Assembly (NCBI RefSeq): GCF_038404745.2
Contig: NZ_JAYKTT020000005.1
Coordinates: forward strand, 124,001-188,000
Direction of reading: 5' to 3'
DNA from: Chlorogloeopsis sp038404745
GTDB lineage: Bacteria > Cyanobacteriota > Cyanobacteriia > Cyanobacteriales > Nostocaceae
Length of the DNA stretch: 64,000 bases
The translations under genes and the position numbers were made by a program. The notes beneath the pieces are model-generated. The model was not told the origin of the DNA. It made no database searches and saw nothing but the letters and a program-made list of their open reading frames with translations. Of this stretch, positions 35,242 through 43,670 are shown piece after piece (position 1 is the first letter of the stretch; each line of letters opens with the position of its first letter).

Positions 35242-36012
35242 ATGATTGAGCTTGACGGCTTGAGCGTAACTTACTCTGGCGGAATTCAAGCCCTGAAATC
35301 AATTTCTCTGGACTTTTACCAAGGGCAGTTTACAGTGATTTTGGGAGCTTCTGGCTCAGGTAAATCAACGTTACTTCGGTGTCTAAATGGACTCAGGCAG
35401 GTGAGTGCAGGGCGCATAACTATTAAAGGTTTGGGAAAGCTACAGGAACCCAAGGTGTTGCATCAGCACCGAAAACGCACAGGCATGATTTTTCAGCAGC
35501 ACCAGTTAATTGGACGACAGACTGCACTAGAGAATGTACTTATTGGTCGTTTAGCTTATCATTCTATATTGCGGAGCTTATTGCCATTACCAAAAGCAGA
35601 CAAATACATTGCCTTAGAGTGTTTAGACAGAGTTGGGCTTTTGAGTAAGGCTTTAGTACGAGTGGATAACTTAAGTGGCGGGCAGCAGCAACGGGTAGGA
35701 ATTGCTCGTGCTTTGGCGCAGCAGCCACAGTTAATTCTGGCAGATGAACCAGTCGCCAGTCTCGATCCTGCCAGTGCTCATAAAGTTCTTTCTTTTCTGC
35801 GTCAGATTTGTGAAGAAGATGGCATCTCCGTGATCGTTAGCCTGCATCAAGTTGATTTAGCAAGAGCTTATGCTGATCGCATCGTTGGGCTATCTCAGGG
35901 TTGTGTAGTTTTTGATGGCAGTGCGGCGGAGATTGGGGAGAGCGAACTTGATGGGATTTACGACAACACTGATGATACAGCCCCCAATCAATTAGAAGAA
36001 GTTGCCAGTTGA
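35242..36012 (+). CDS. ptxA: Phosphite ABC transporter, ATP-binding subunit (PtxA/PhnC-like)
   Basis: 256 residues. ABC ATPase motifs: Walker A GASGSGKST (about 36-44), signature LSGGQQQRV (about 149-157), Walker B LILADEPVASLDP, switch His in VSLHQVD. It belongs to the phosphonate-type (PhnC) group. The following binding protein, permease, phosphite dehydrogenase and LysR regulator make phosphite the likely substrate. It energises uptake at the plasma membrane. Confidence 0.93.
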   Translation: MIELDGLSVTYSGGIQALKSISLDFYQGQFTVILGASGSGKSTLLRCLNGLRQVSAGRITIKGLGKLQEPKVLHQHRKRTGMIFQQHQLIGRQTALENVLIGRLAYHSILRSLLPLPKADKYIALECLDRVGLLSKALVRVDNLSGGQQQRVGIARALAQQPQLILADEPVASLDPASAHKVLSFLRQICEEDGISVIVSLHQVDLARAYADRIVGLSQGCVVFDGSAAEIGESELDGIYDNTDDTAPNQLEEVAS

Positions 36013-36059
36013 AATTTCAAGCAATTCATCATACTGTCTCAACTATCAGGAGAATATCA

Positions 36060-36998
36060 ATGGCGATTGCAATCAATAAACAAGTACTTGCCTCTGTCGC
36101 ATTAGCCGTGTTTGCGCTAGTTGGCTGTCAAGCCTCCGAAAATAAAACTACTACTAATGCTTCTTCTCTGAGTGCTAGCCCTGCGGCTGTAGTCGATCCC
36201 GATGTCGCCGATCCCAAAACTTTAAAAGTCGCCCTGCTACCTGATGAAACTCCTTCAACAATTATCAAAAATAATCAGGGGCTAGAAAAGTATCTAGAAG
36301 AAAAGTTGGGTAAAAATGTTGAATTAGTAGTAACTACCGACTATTCTTCTATGATTGAAGCTGCAAGTAATGGTCGCTTAGACTTAGCATACTTCGGCCC
36401 GTTGTCCTATGTATTGGCTAAAACGAAAAGTAATATTGAACCATTTGCAGCTTTAAAAAAAGATGGTGACACAACCTACCAGTCAGTAATTATTGCCAAT
36501 ACTACTAGCGGTATTGATTCCATTGAAAAAGCTGCGGGTAAAACAGTAGCATTTGGCGATCAAGCTTCAACTTCCAGTCATTTAATTCCCAAATCAATGC
36601 TGGCTGAGAAAGGCTTGCAACCCAAACAAGACTATCAGGAAGCCTTTGTCGGTTCTCATGATGCAGTTGCAGTTGCAGTTCAAAATAACAATGCTCAAGT
36701 TGGTGGATTAAGCAAACCAATTTTTGAAACCCTAATTGAGCGCAAAGTGATTGATAATAATAAAGTTAAGGTGATAGCAGAATCTAAACCATATCCTCAA
36801 TACCCCTGGACAATGCGCTCTGACTTAAATCCAGAACTAAAGGCAAAAATTCGCTTGGCATTTCTCGATCTCAAAGATGAAAAAGTTTTGAAACCTTTCA
36901 AAGCAGATGGGTTTGGTGCAATTGACGATCAAGACTATGACGTAGTGCGTGATTTGGGCAAAACTTTAAATCTTGATTTAGCTAAATTGAATCAGTAA
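36060..36998 (+). CDS. ptxB: Phosphite ABC transporter, substrate-binding lipoprotein (PtxB/PhnD-like)
   Basis: 312 residues from the ATG at 36060, which has AGGAG seven bases upstream. Lipoprotein signal: hydrophobic VLASVALAVFALVG then Cys 23. The mature protein shows the PhnD-type pattern KVALLPDETPSTIIKNNQGLEKYLEEKLGKNVELVVTTDYSSMIEAASNGRLDLAYFGPLSYVLA and a ligand-side GDQASTSSHLIPK. It captures phosphite (or phosphonate) in the periplasm. A strong hairpin follows its stop at 37004. Confidence 0.93.
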   Translation: MAIAINKQVLASVALAVFALVGCQASENKTTTNASSLSASPAAVVDPDVADPKTLKVALLPDETPSTIIKNNQGLEKYLEEKLGKNVELVVTTDYSSMIEAASNGRLDLAYFGPLSYVLAKTKSNIEPFAALKKDGDTTYQSVIIANTTSGIDSIEKAAGKTVAFGDQASTSSHLIPKSMLAEKGLQPKQDYQEAFVGSHDAVAVAVQNNNAQVGGLSKPIFETLIERKVIDNNKVKVIAESKPYPQYPWTMRSDLNPELKAKIRLAFLDLKDEKVLKPFKADGFGAIDDQDYDVVRDLGKTLNLDLAKLNQ

Positions 36999-37003
36999 GC
37001 AAC

Positions 37004-37050
37004 TTGTTGGGAGAATCGTTTGTAGAGTGCAAATCTAGATTCTCCAACAA
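37004..37050 (+). promoter_or_regulatory. Intercistronic hairpin between ptxB and ptxC
   Basis: TTGTTGGGAGAATC (37004-37017) pairs with GATTCTCCAACAA (37038-37050), a 13-bp stem with one bulged G and a loop of about 20 nt. There is no T-run, so it more likely protects the ptxAB part of the mRNA or slows read-through than terminates. This would give more binding protein than permease. Confidence 0.65.
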
Positions 37051-37182
37051 TCTTACAGCGGTTTTCTGTAAGGTGGGCATTGCTCTCCAATATTTAAAAG
37101 GTTTACTAAATAGTTTTGAATCTCATACCATTTCATAATTTACCCATCACTACTGACTCACCTGATTTTTATATCAAGTTTC

Positions 37183-37992
37183 ATGACAATAAAAACTTAC
37201 CAAAAATTTGAGACGCTGCTGAGAGAACAACGGCGACAGAGATATCGCTATTTGTTACAAGGGGCTATAGTTGTTGTTATTGTAGCGATATCTTTTTTTC
37301 TAGTTGGTCTTTTGGATACGGAACGATTGGCAAAAGGAGTACCGAGTGGTATTAACCTAATTCGCCAGATGCTTCCGCCTGACTTTAGTGAAGCCGCAAG
37401 TTGGATCGAGCCTCTATTTGACACATTGGCAATGAGTATTGCCGCAACAGCGATCGCAGTAGGCTTTTCTTTGCCACTATCATTGTTGGCTGCTGCCAAT
37501 ACTACACCTCATCCAGTGGTATTTCAATTTGCCCGTCTGCTCTTTAATGGTTTAAGAGCCGTACCAGAATTGATTATGGGTATTATTTTGGTTGCTGCGG
37601 TTGGCTTTGGAGCGCTGCCAGGTGCATTAGCAGTGGGGCTGCACTCGATTGGGATGGTAGGCAAGTTCTTTGCTGAATATATAGAACATGTCAATGAAGC
37701 TCCGATTGAAGCTGCACGCGCTGCTGGTGCAAACAATTTTCAAGTCATTTACCATAGCGTTTTGCCTCAGGTGCTGCCACAGATGCTAGATGTTACTCTT
37801 TACCGTTGGGAATACAATTTCCGCGCCTCCACCGTGATGGGAGCAGTTGGTGCAGGTGGAATTGGTTTTGAATTGATTGGAGCTTTACGTATTCTTAACT
37901 ACAAGGAAGTCTCGGCGATATTACTTGTAATCTTAGCAATGGTAACGCTGGTAGATGGATTTAGTGGATATTTGCGTCGGCGTTTGGTTTGA
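37183..37992 (+). CDS. ptxC: Phosphite ABC transporter, permease (PtxC/PhnE-like)
   Basis: 269 residues, about six membrane helices. The ABC permease coupling loop EYIEHVNEAPIEAARAAGANNFQVIYHSVLPQVLPQM carries the EAA motif. The PhnE-type N terminus, DTERLAKGVPSGINLIRQMLPPDF, is clear. It forms the membrane channel with the PtxA ATPase. ptxD follows after 9 bp. Confidence 0.93.
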   Translation: MTIKTYQKFETLLREQRRQRYRYLLQGAIVVVIVAISFFLVGLLDTERLAKGVPSGINLIRQMLPPDFSEAASWIEPLFDTLAMSIAATAIAVGFSLPLSLLAAANTTPHPVVFQFARLLFNGLRAVPELIMGIILVAAVGFGALPGALAVGLHSIGMVGKFFAEYIEHVNEAPIEAARAAGANNFQVIYHSVLPQVLPQMLDVTLYRWEYNFRASTVMGAVGAGGIGFELIGALRILNYKEVSAILLVILAMVTLVDGFSGYLRRRLV

Positions 37993-38001
37993 GGATTGCT
38001 T

Positions 38002-39003
38002 ATGAAGCCCAAAGTTGTGATTACTCACTGGGTGCATCCAGAAGTGATTGAATATCTTAGCGGTTGCTGCGAGGTAATTGCCAATCCCAGCCGGGAGACT
38101 TTACCCCGTGAGGAAATCCTGAACCTGGCAAAAAATGCGGATGCGTTAATGGTATTCATGCCCGATCGCATTGATGAAGCATTTCTCCAAGTCTGCCCCA
38201 AGCTCAAAGTTATTGCTGCTGCCCTCAAAGGCTACGATAATTTTGATGTTGATGCCTGCACGCGTCGAGGTGTCTGGTTTACAATCGTTCCTTCCCTGCT
38301 TGCTGCCCCTACGGCTGAACTCACAGTTGGGTTAATAATTGGATTAGCACGTCGGATGCTAGAAGGCGATCGCCTGATTCGCGCCAATCGCTTTGTTGGT
38401 TGGCAACCTCAGTTATATGGAATGGGATTGGCAAATCGCACACTGGGAATTGTAGGCATGGGTATATTGGGAAAAGCCCTTGCCCAACGCCTGTCAGGAT
38501 TTGAAATGCAACTGCTCTACTGCGATCCTGTTACTTTACCTGAGGAGCAAGAGCTAGCTTGGGGTTTATCAAAGGTATCTTTTGAGATTCTACTAACTAC
38601 CAGTGATTTTGTCGTCTTGATGGTACCAATACAACCAGAAACATTTCATCTCATGAATCCCAATACTTTAGCAAAAATGAAACCAGGCAGCTTTCTAATT
38701 AATCCCTGTCGCGGTTCTGTAGTAGACGAGCAGGCTGTAAGTGAAGCACTAGCCTCTGGGCATTTGGCAGGCTATGCTGCTGATGTGTTTGAAATGGAAG
38801 ATTGGCATCGTAGCGATCGCCCCCATAATATTCCCCAGTATTTACTGGAAAATCAAAATCAAACTTTTCTGACGCCCCATCTCGGCTCTGCTGTTGACGA
38901 TTTGCGCCGCAACATAGCACTAGAAGCTGCCGCAAATATTCTGCAAGTTTTACAGGGTAAATCTCCCCAAGGTGCAATTAACTGCCCCGCTCAATCTAAT
39001 TAG
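38002..39003 (+). CDS. ptxD: Phosphite dehydrogenase, NAD-dependent
   Basis: 333 residues from the ATG at 38002 (GAGG eight bases upstream). It oxidises phosphite to phosphate with NAD+. Features of PtxD rather than other D-2-hydroxyacid dehydrogenases: VITHWVHPEV start, ALKGYDNFDVDACTRRGVW, GWQPQLYGMGL, NPCRGSVVDE (catalytic Arg), AADVFEMEDW (Glu) and LTPHLGSA (His). The nucleotide loop is GIVGMGILGKAL, with an Asp after strand 2 (YCDP), fitting NAD preference. The ABC transporter upstream supplies phosphite. Confidence 0.94.
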   Translation: MKPKVVITHWVHPEVIEYLSGCCEVIANPSRETLPREEILNLAKNADALMVFMPDRIDEAFLQVCPKLKVIAAALKGYDNFDVDACTRRGVWFTIVPSLLAAPTAELTVGLIIGLARRMLEGDRLIRANRFVGWQPQLYGMGLANRTLGIVGMGILGKALAQRLSGFEMQLLYCDPVTLPEEQELAWGLSKVSFEILLTTSDFVVLMVPIQPETFHLMNPNTLAKMKPGSFLINPCRGSVVDEQAVSEALASGHLAGYAADVFEMEDWHRSDRPHNIPQYLLENQNQTFLTPHLGSAVDDLRRNIALEAAANILQVLQGKSPQGAINCPAQSN

Positions 39004-39020
39004 TTATGATATTGACGTGA

Positions 39021-39908
39021 ATGAATTTGGATTATGTACAAACTTTTTTAGCAGTTGTGCGCACGGGGAGTTTTCGTGAAGCTGCCAAACAACTGGGAAT
39101 TTCTCAGCCTGCTGTCTCCCAACACATCAAAAAGCTAGAAGAAATCCTCAAATCTCAATTAATAGTTCGCGATCGCAAAGGCAACCAATTGACTTCTGCC
39201 GCCCAAATATTTCTTCCCTATGCCGAGAGCTTGGTTTTGACAACAGAGCGAGCAGTGTCTGCCCTCAAACTCTCGAAACTCACAATTGGAGCAAGTTCTA
39301 ACATTGGTATTTACCTTTTACCCTCCTATGTAAAACATTATTTGGAGCAATATGGAAATTCCTGCCATGTTGATTTAGCAATTGAACCAAATCCGGCGAT
39401 CGCTCAAAAGCTGGAAACTGGAGTAGTAGATTTAGCGCTGATGGAATGGTGGGATCATCGCCCTGGCTTTACAGTTCAACTCTGGCAAAGTGAAGAACTA
39501 GTATTGATAGTGCCACCACATCATCCTTGGTGTAATTTGCCCAGTCTGCCCAAAGCCTATCTAGAAACTATCGAAATGCTAGGTGGTGAACGAGGTACAG
39601 GTACAGGGCGTTTGCTCCAACAGTACTTTGGCGAGCAATTTGCAAAAAAGATGCGAATTTCTATGCAATTAGGTAGCACTGAAGCCGTTAAACGAGCAGT
39701 GCAAGCAGGGCTGGGAGTTTCAATAGTACTGTCAAAATCAATTACTCAAGAAGTTCAAGCAGGTATACTACAAGCAATTCCGATTCATGTGGATGGCAAG
39801 CCTTTACGCAAAGAACTGTTTGTGATTTGGCGCAGTGGTTTATCCGCTAATCATCCATCTCATCGATTTGCACAGATGTTGTTACATGAAGCGAAAAACT
39901 CATCATGA
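39021..39908 (+). CDS. ptxE: LysR-type regulator of the phosphite operon (PtxE-like)
   Basis: 295 residues. LysR helix-turn-helix at the N terminus (FLAVVRTGSFREAAKQLGISQPAVSQHIKKLEEIL) and a periplasmic-binding-like effector domain (LTIGASSNIGIYLLPSYV...GVVDLALMEWW). It lies 17 bp behind ptxD and in the same direction, matching ptxABCDE. It probably senses phosphite or phosphate state; its binding site in the upstream region was not identified. The following methyltransferase gene overlaps it by 4 bp. Confidence 0.9.
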   Translation: MNLDYVQTFLAVVRTGSFREAAKQLGISQPAVSQHIKKLEEILKSQLIVRDRKGNQLTSAAQIFLPYAESLVLTTERAVSALKLSKLTIGASSNIGIYLLPSYVKHYLEQYGNSCHVDLAIEPNPAIAQKLETGVVDLALMEWWDHRPGFTVQLWQSEELVLIVPPHHPWCNLPSLPKAYLETIEMLGGERGTGTGRLLQQYFGEQFAKKMRISMQLGSTEAVKRAVQAGLGVSIVLSKSITQEVQAGILQAIPIHVDGKPLRKELFVIWRSGLSANHPSHRFAQMLLHEAKNSS

Positions 39909-40534
39909 TCGAAACTAAAGTTAGCCAGCAATATAACCAGATGGCGAGCGTCTACGATCGCCGTTGGAGTGGGTATATTTTAAATACGCTATTGTTCCTC
40001 AAAAATTGGGCAGAGATTCCACCATCGGCAACTGTGTTAGATGTTGGCTGTGGAACTGGGGAGTTTGAAAAGATTGTACTAGCTGAAAATCCAACTCAAC
40101 ATATGGTTGGGGTGGATATTTCCCAGAAAATGTTAGCAATAGCTCAAAAAAAGTGTCATGAGTACAATAACGTCTGTTTTCAAACTGCTTCTGCCTTACA
40201 ACTCCCTTTTGCAGATGATAGTTTTGATGTCATTGTCTCAGCCAGTGCCTTTCACTACTTTGTTGCCCCCGATGCAGCGCTGACAGAAATGAAACGAGTT
40301 CTCAAACCTGATGGTTGCGTGGTAATTTTGGATTGGTGCAGAGATTATTTTTTGTGTCAGGTTTGTGATATCTTACTTAAAATTTTCGATCCTGCCTACA
40401 AGCAGTGCTACTCTCAAGCTGAATTTCATCGTTTGCTGACGGCGGCAGGATTTGAAATTCGTCGCGCGAGTCAAGTCAGATTTGGTATTTTGTGGGGAAT
40501 GATGATTGTTACAGCTACACCTCAGCCAAAATAA
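39905..40534 (+). CDS. Class I SAM methyltransferase coupled to ptxE
   Basis: 209 residues. Start ATG is in an ATGA overlap with the ptxE stop, so translation is coupled. UbiE/type-11 pattern: motif I VLDVGCGTGEFEKIV, VDISQKML, LPFADDSFDVIVSASAFHYF, motif post-I LKPDGCVVILDW. Substrate unknown. Its place in the phosphite operon suggests, but does not prove, a role in phosphorus metabolism. Not a typical member of ptx operons. Confidence 0.85.
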   Translation: MIETKVSQQYNQMASVYDRRWSGYILNTLLFLKNWAEIPPSATVLDVGCGTGEFEKIVLAENPTQHMVGVDISQKMLAIAQKKCHEYNNVCFQTASALQLPFADDSFDVIVSASAFHYFVAPDAALTEMKRVLKPDGCVVILDWCRDYFLCQVCDILLKIFDPAYKQCYSQAEFHRLLTAAGFEIRRASQVRFGILWGMMIVTATPQPK

Positions 40535-40537
40535 CCA

Positions 40538-41320
40538 TCAGACACGCTCCCCCACTACCCAAATAAAGGTGTTACGAAAAGTAATTGCGCCAGAAGCATC
40601 TGTATATTTCTTTGCTGTATCTTCGACTTTCTCCCGTACCGCAGTTTCTCCAACTGCATTCATGGCTGCTTGCAAAGAACCTGCCGAAGACAAAGCACGC
40701 CAGCATATATCTATGTTAGGGTAACTAAAATCACAACGAGTTTCACCCTGTTCTACAAAACGCAATCCCGAATTTTCAATCAGTGCTGGCAATACTCCGG
40801 GTGCAGAGAGCGCAAAAGGGCCACCTCCCGACGGTTTAGAAGGTAAAATATTGACTATTCTACTAAAGACATCTCTCATTTCGCAGTCTTCTGGTTTGCC
40901 CCAAGAAGCGATCGCCACTCTTTTGTGCAAGCGAGTTACTCTTGCCAATTCTTTAATCGCTTGCTCCATATCGCTAGCATACATAACTGAGTTGAGTGCG
41001 ATCGCACCATCAAATTCCTCATTACCTAAGGGCAGTGATTCCAAATCGCCTTGTTCAAACCGTGCTTGAGGTAATCGTTGACGTGCGATCGCCAACAGCA
41101 AAGCACTAGCATCAACACCTGTCACCTCACATCCAAGCTTGGCAGCTTCCATGCACGCACCACCCGCACCGCATCCAGCATCGAGAATCTTCATGCCTTC
41201 TCCAGCACGAATAGCATACAAAACATCTTGCCAAAGTGGAACAGAGGTAGCTTCTTGATAATTAGCCCAATCTTCGGCTGCTGCTCCCCATAATTTTCCC
41301 TGTATGTCAGCAGATCCCAT
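40538..41320 (-). CDS. Class I SAM methyltransferase
   Basis: 260 residues, convergent with the previous gene and only 3 bp from it. Motif I is ILDAGCGAGGACMEAAKLG, then VTGVDASALLLAIARQR and FDGAIALNSVMYASDMEQAIKELARVTR. The head, MGSADIQGKLWGAAAEDWANYQE, recurs in type-11 methyltransferases of small molecules. Substrate unknown. It is not in the phosphite operon. Confidence 0.85.
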   Translation of the reverse strand: MGSADIQGKLWGAAAEDWANYQEATSVPLWQDVLYAIRAGEGMKILDAGCGAGGACMEAAKLGCEVTGVDASALLLAIARQRLPQARFEQGDLESLPLGNEEFDGAIALNSVMYASDMEQAIKELARVTRLHKRVAIASWGKPEDCEMRDVFSRIVNILPSKPSGGGPFALSAPGVLPALIENSGLRFVEQGETRCDFSYPNIDICWRALSSAGSLQAAMNAVGETAVREKVEDTAKKYTDASGAITFRNTFIWVVGERV

Positions 41321-41460
41321 GACTTACCTCTTCCATGATTTGTAATCACCTAGCATTTTAAAATGCTCAGAGAGGCTTGAATGTCAAATAAGGCTGATTT
41401 GATTTAAACTTAGACACCAATAAATTAATGTATATACATCAAACTACATAATAAACCCAG

Positions 41461-41736
41461 CTATGCCATGTGAAGCACAAGGCCAAATGCAGATATGGCT
41501 ACAAGCACGGGAACTACTGTGCTGAATTTAAATTCCTTGAGTTTAAATGTTTGTACCAAAGATATGGGAATCAATAAGGGCCATAAAATGGTTGTCAGCA
41601 CAAACATTACTAGAGATAGAAAACTTTCTTCTGGAGAACAAGTAGGATGACGTAGAGAAAATCTTAAGTAAGTGAGAGAAAAGTAGCCAGTTGTGACTAA
41701 ATAACTAACAACTAGAGCTAATTGTATCCTATCCAC
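41461..41736 (-). CDS. Small membrane protein, unknown
   Basis: 91 residues if started at the GTG at 41736, which has AAGGAG eight bases upstream; an in-frame GTG at 41745 overlaps that site. Three hydrophobic segments: LALVVSYLVTTGYFSL, FLSLVMFVLTTILWPLLIPISLV and VVPVLVAISAFGLVLHM. No family recognised. Isolated between a methyltransferase and a long gene-free stretch. Confidence 0.6.
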   Translation of the reverse strand: MDRIQLALVVSYLVTTGYFSLTYLRFSLRHPTCSPEESFLSLVMFVLTTILWPLLIPISLVQTFKLKEFKFSTVVPVLVAISAFGLVLHMA

Positions 41737-42251
41737 TGCCAACACTCCTTAAGTTTTTATTCTTCAGTAAAATAACTTATATTACCCGATTTCAAGCTTC
41801 AATAGTTGCTAATACTAAAGTTGTGAGCTTCTTGGCAGCTAACAACCACATATTTTGGTCATTATTTATTGCTCACGGGATTTTGTATATAAGCCGTACA
41901 AGGCTCTGGGTATTGTACTTAGCCCAAATATAGCCATAGCTAATAATTCTGGTAGAACCATTATGTATGTCACTCTTTATCCAAGGCTGATCTATTTGAG
42001 ATAAATGCTAATGGAATTCAGAAGCACGCTACAACAGTACTTTCACTTAATTAAAATTTATTTTAATGAGAGTATTGATTAGAAGATTGGAATAGGAGTA
42101 TCTTCGCAAAATTATTCCAGTTGCGGTTCAAGTATAAATTTTTAAAAATAAAATGAAATAAGCAATAGAAAATTTATATATTTGTAGCAAATTTTACTTT
42201 TTCTTAATTTGGATATACAAATATCTATACATGAGTATATAATAGTAGAGT
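41737..42251. other. AT-rich gene-free stretch
   Basis: 515 bp of strongly AT-rich sequence with no convincing coding frame, terminator or repeat seen. It borders a possible 33-residue gene on its right and forms the left edge of an AT-rich island reaching about 45.1 kb. Confidence 0.4.
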
Positions 42252-42353
42252 TTAGTCTTGAGAATGGCTGTTAGGAAACAAGTAGGCGATCGCAGCCCAA
42301 CCAGACAAAGCTATTAAGCCGATAAAAACCATAGCAAAGAAAAAAGCAGGCAT
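42252..42353 (-). CDS. Possible 33-residue single-pass membrane peptide
   Basis: ATG at 42353, TAA at 42252-42254. The peptide is one hydrophobic helix (MPAFFFAMVFIGLIALSGWA, then AIAYLF) with a polar tail, PNSHSQD. Length and layout are like small photosynthetic or respiratory-complex subunits, but it matches none that I know. No ribosome-binding site is evident. It contains the only GCGATCGC of this AT-rich region. Confidence 0.4.
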   Translation of the reverse strand: MPAFFFAMVFIGLIALSGWAAIAYLFPNSHSQD

Positions 42354-42800
42354 AGTTATAACTGAATTTATAAATCTTTTTTTAAGTGTGCTAATTTATG
42401 TTCTATTTTTTCAGGTTTAACTGAAAAATCATAAACAATAATACTTTCACGCTATTAATTTCATATGACGTAGATATGTCTAACTTATGTCAGTGCCTTT
42501 GAGCAAAAATTAAAGATACTATCTTTTTTCTAGTTAGCTTTTGATTTTCATGTGAGCGCTGCTATCTCAAACGGCAGCATTTTTTGCAAACGCAGGGTAG
42601 ATAGTTTATTAGGTTTATAGTTTATACCACTATAAATTTATATTAGCTAACTACGCCAGTTGTTTATCTAGTAAATATTCGCAGTTGTATGTAAGTGTAG
42701 CAATAGTGAGTTTATCCATATTTAAAATTTTTAATGAAGCATGATATTAATTCTCACTTTTGCTCATGTATTGAAAGTAGAGTTAGAAAAATTGAAAAAT
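42354..42800. other. AT-rich gene-free stretch
   Basis: 447 bp, AT-rich. A short near-palindromic segment (GTTTATAGTTTATACCACTATAAAT, partly paired) lies near 42611-42640. No gene, clear terminator or known repeat recognised. It lies downstream of the dioxygenase gene on the minus strand. Confidence 0.4.
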
Positions 42801-43640
42801 TTAAGTTAAATCAGGTTCTAGATGTAACTCTGGTTTAGCAAAAGTATTATCCCAGTATTGGGTACATAATTCTGGTCGTTTGGGGGGATTAGCAGTATAA
42901 ACAAAAAAGAGCGCTGATCTGTCGTGTGTCCGTAGAGTTCCATGATGCAAGGCTCTTTTTGTATCTACAAAAATGACTGTACCTGCTGCTCCCACACATG
43001 ATTTCCAGTTTTTTTCAGGAATAATGTCCTTCAACTGCTCATTGTTAATGCCTAAATAACCAGATTGCCGAAGCTTGTGGTAAATCCGGTAATAATTCAA
43101 GCTAAATAATGAGGTTAAAGGTGGGGGTACGTATTCAAAAGGCCCATGATGTGCTTCTACATCACTTAAATATATAATAATTTTAAGAATCCGTCGGTCT
43201 TCTGAGTCTTTGTGCCAAAGGAGTATACCAAACTGATTTTTGTTGGGAAAGTCTTTGCGTAAATGCACTCCATGAAAGGCAATAGGAAGTCCGATGTAGT
43301 TTTCAACGATAGAGAGTAGTCTTGGTTCTCGTCCCCACTGAGAAAATTCTAGTAAATCCGTCACTGTGTAAATCTGTGGTAACTTTTCAGCTATATGGTT
43401 GTTATTTACCGCCGACATTCTAGATAATTGAGTATGTGCTGCTTGCAGAAGACTATTAGTAGAGTCTAATCCCAACTCTTCCAAGGAAGTAACATAAGCT
43501 CCGTCTCGTTTGAGAGCTTCAACTATTAGGTGATCACGCTCTTCCAAAGTAGGCAATTTTCGTGCATATTTGGAGAGCGCGACTCTATAATCTAACTCAG
43601 ATCTTAATTCAGATAGTTTACTCAAAATCTTGTTAATCAT
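42801..43640 (-). CDS. Phytanoyl-CoA-dioxygenase-like Fe(II)/2-oxoglutarate oxygenase
   Basis: 279 residues. The iron ligands appear as His-X-Asp in LLWHKDSEDRR (about residue 160) and a distal His in ALHHGTLRTHDRSALFF, whose Arg would hold 2-oxoglutarate. KIIIYLSDVEAHHGPFEYVP is the typical core of PhyH-like oxygenases. It probably hydroxylates a small molecule or lipid; the substrate is unknown. It lies 30 bp behind a glycosyltransferase on the same strand, suggesting a two-gene operon. Confidence 0.8.
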   Translation of the reverse strand: MINKILSKLSELRSELDYRVALSKYARKLPTLEERDHLIVEALKRDGAYVTSLEELGLDSTNSLLQAAHTQLSRMSAVNNNHIAEKLPQIYTVTDLLEFSQWGREPRLLSIVENYIGLPIAFHGVHLRKDFPNKNQFGILLWHKDSEDRRILKIIIYLSDVEAHHGPFEYVPPPLTSLFSLNYYRIYHKLRQSGYLGINNEQLKDIIPEKNWKSCVGAAGTVIFVDTKRALHHGTLRTHDRSALFFVYTANPPKRPELCTQYWDNTFAKPELHLEPDLT

Positions 43641-43670
43641 ATGTAAATAATACTAATTATGATTGTTGCT

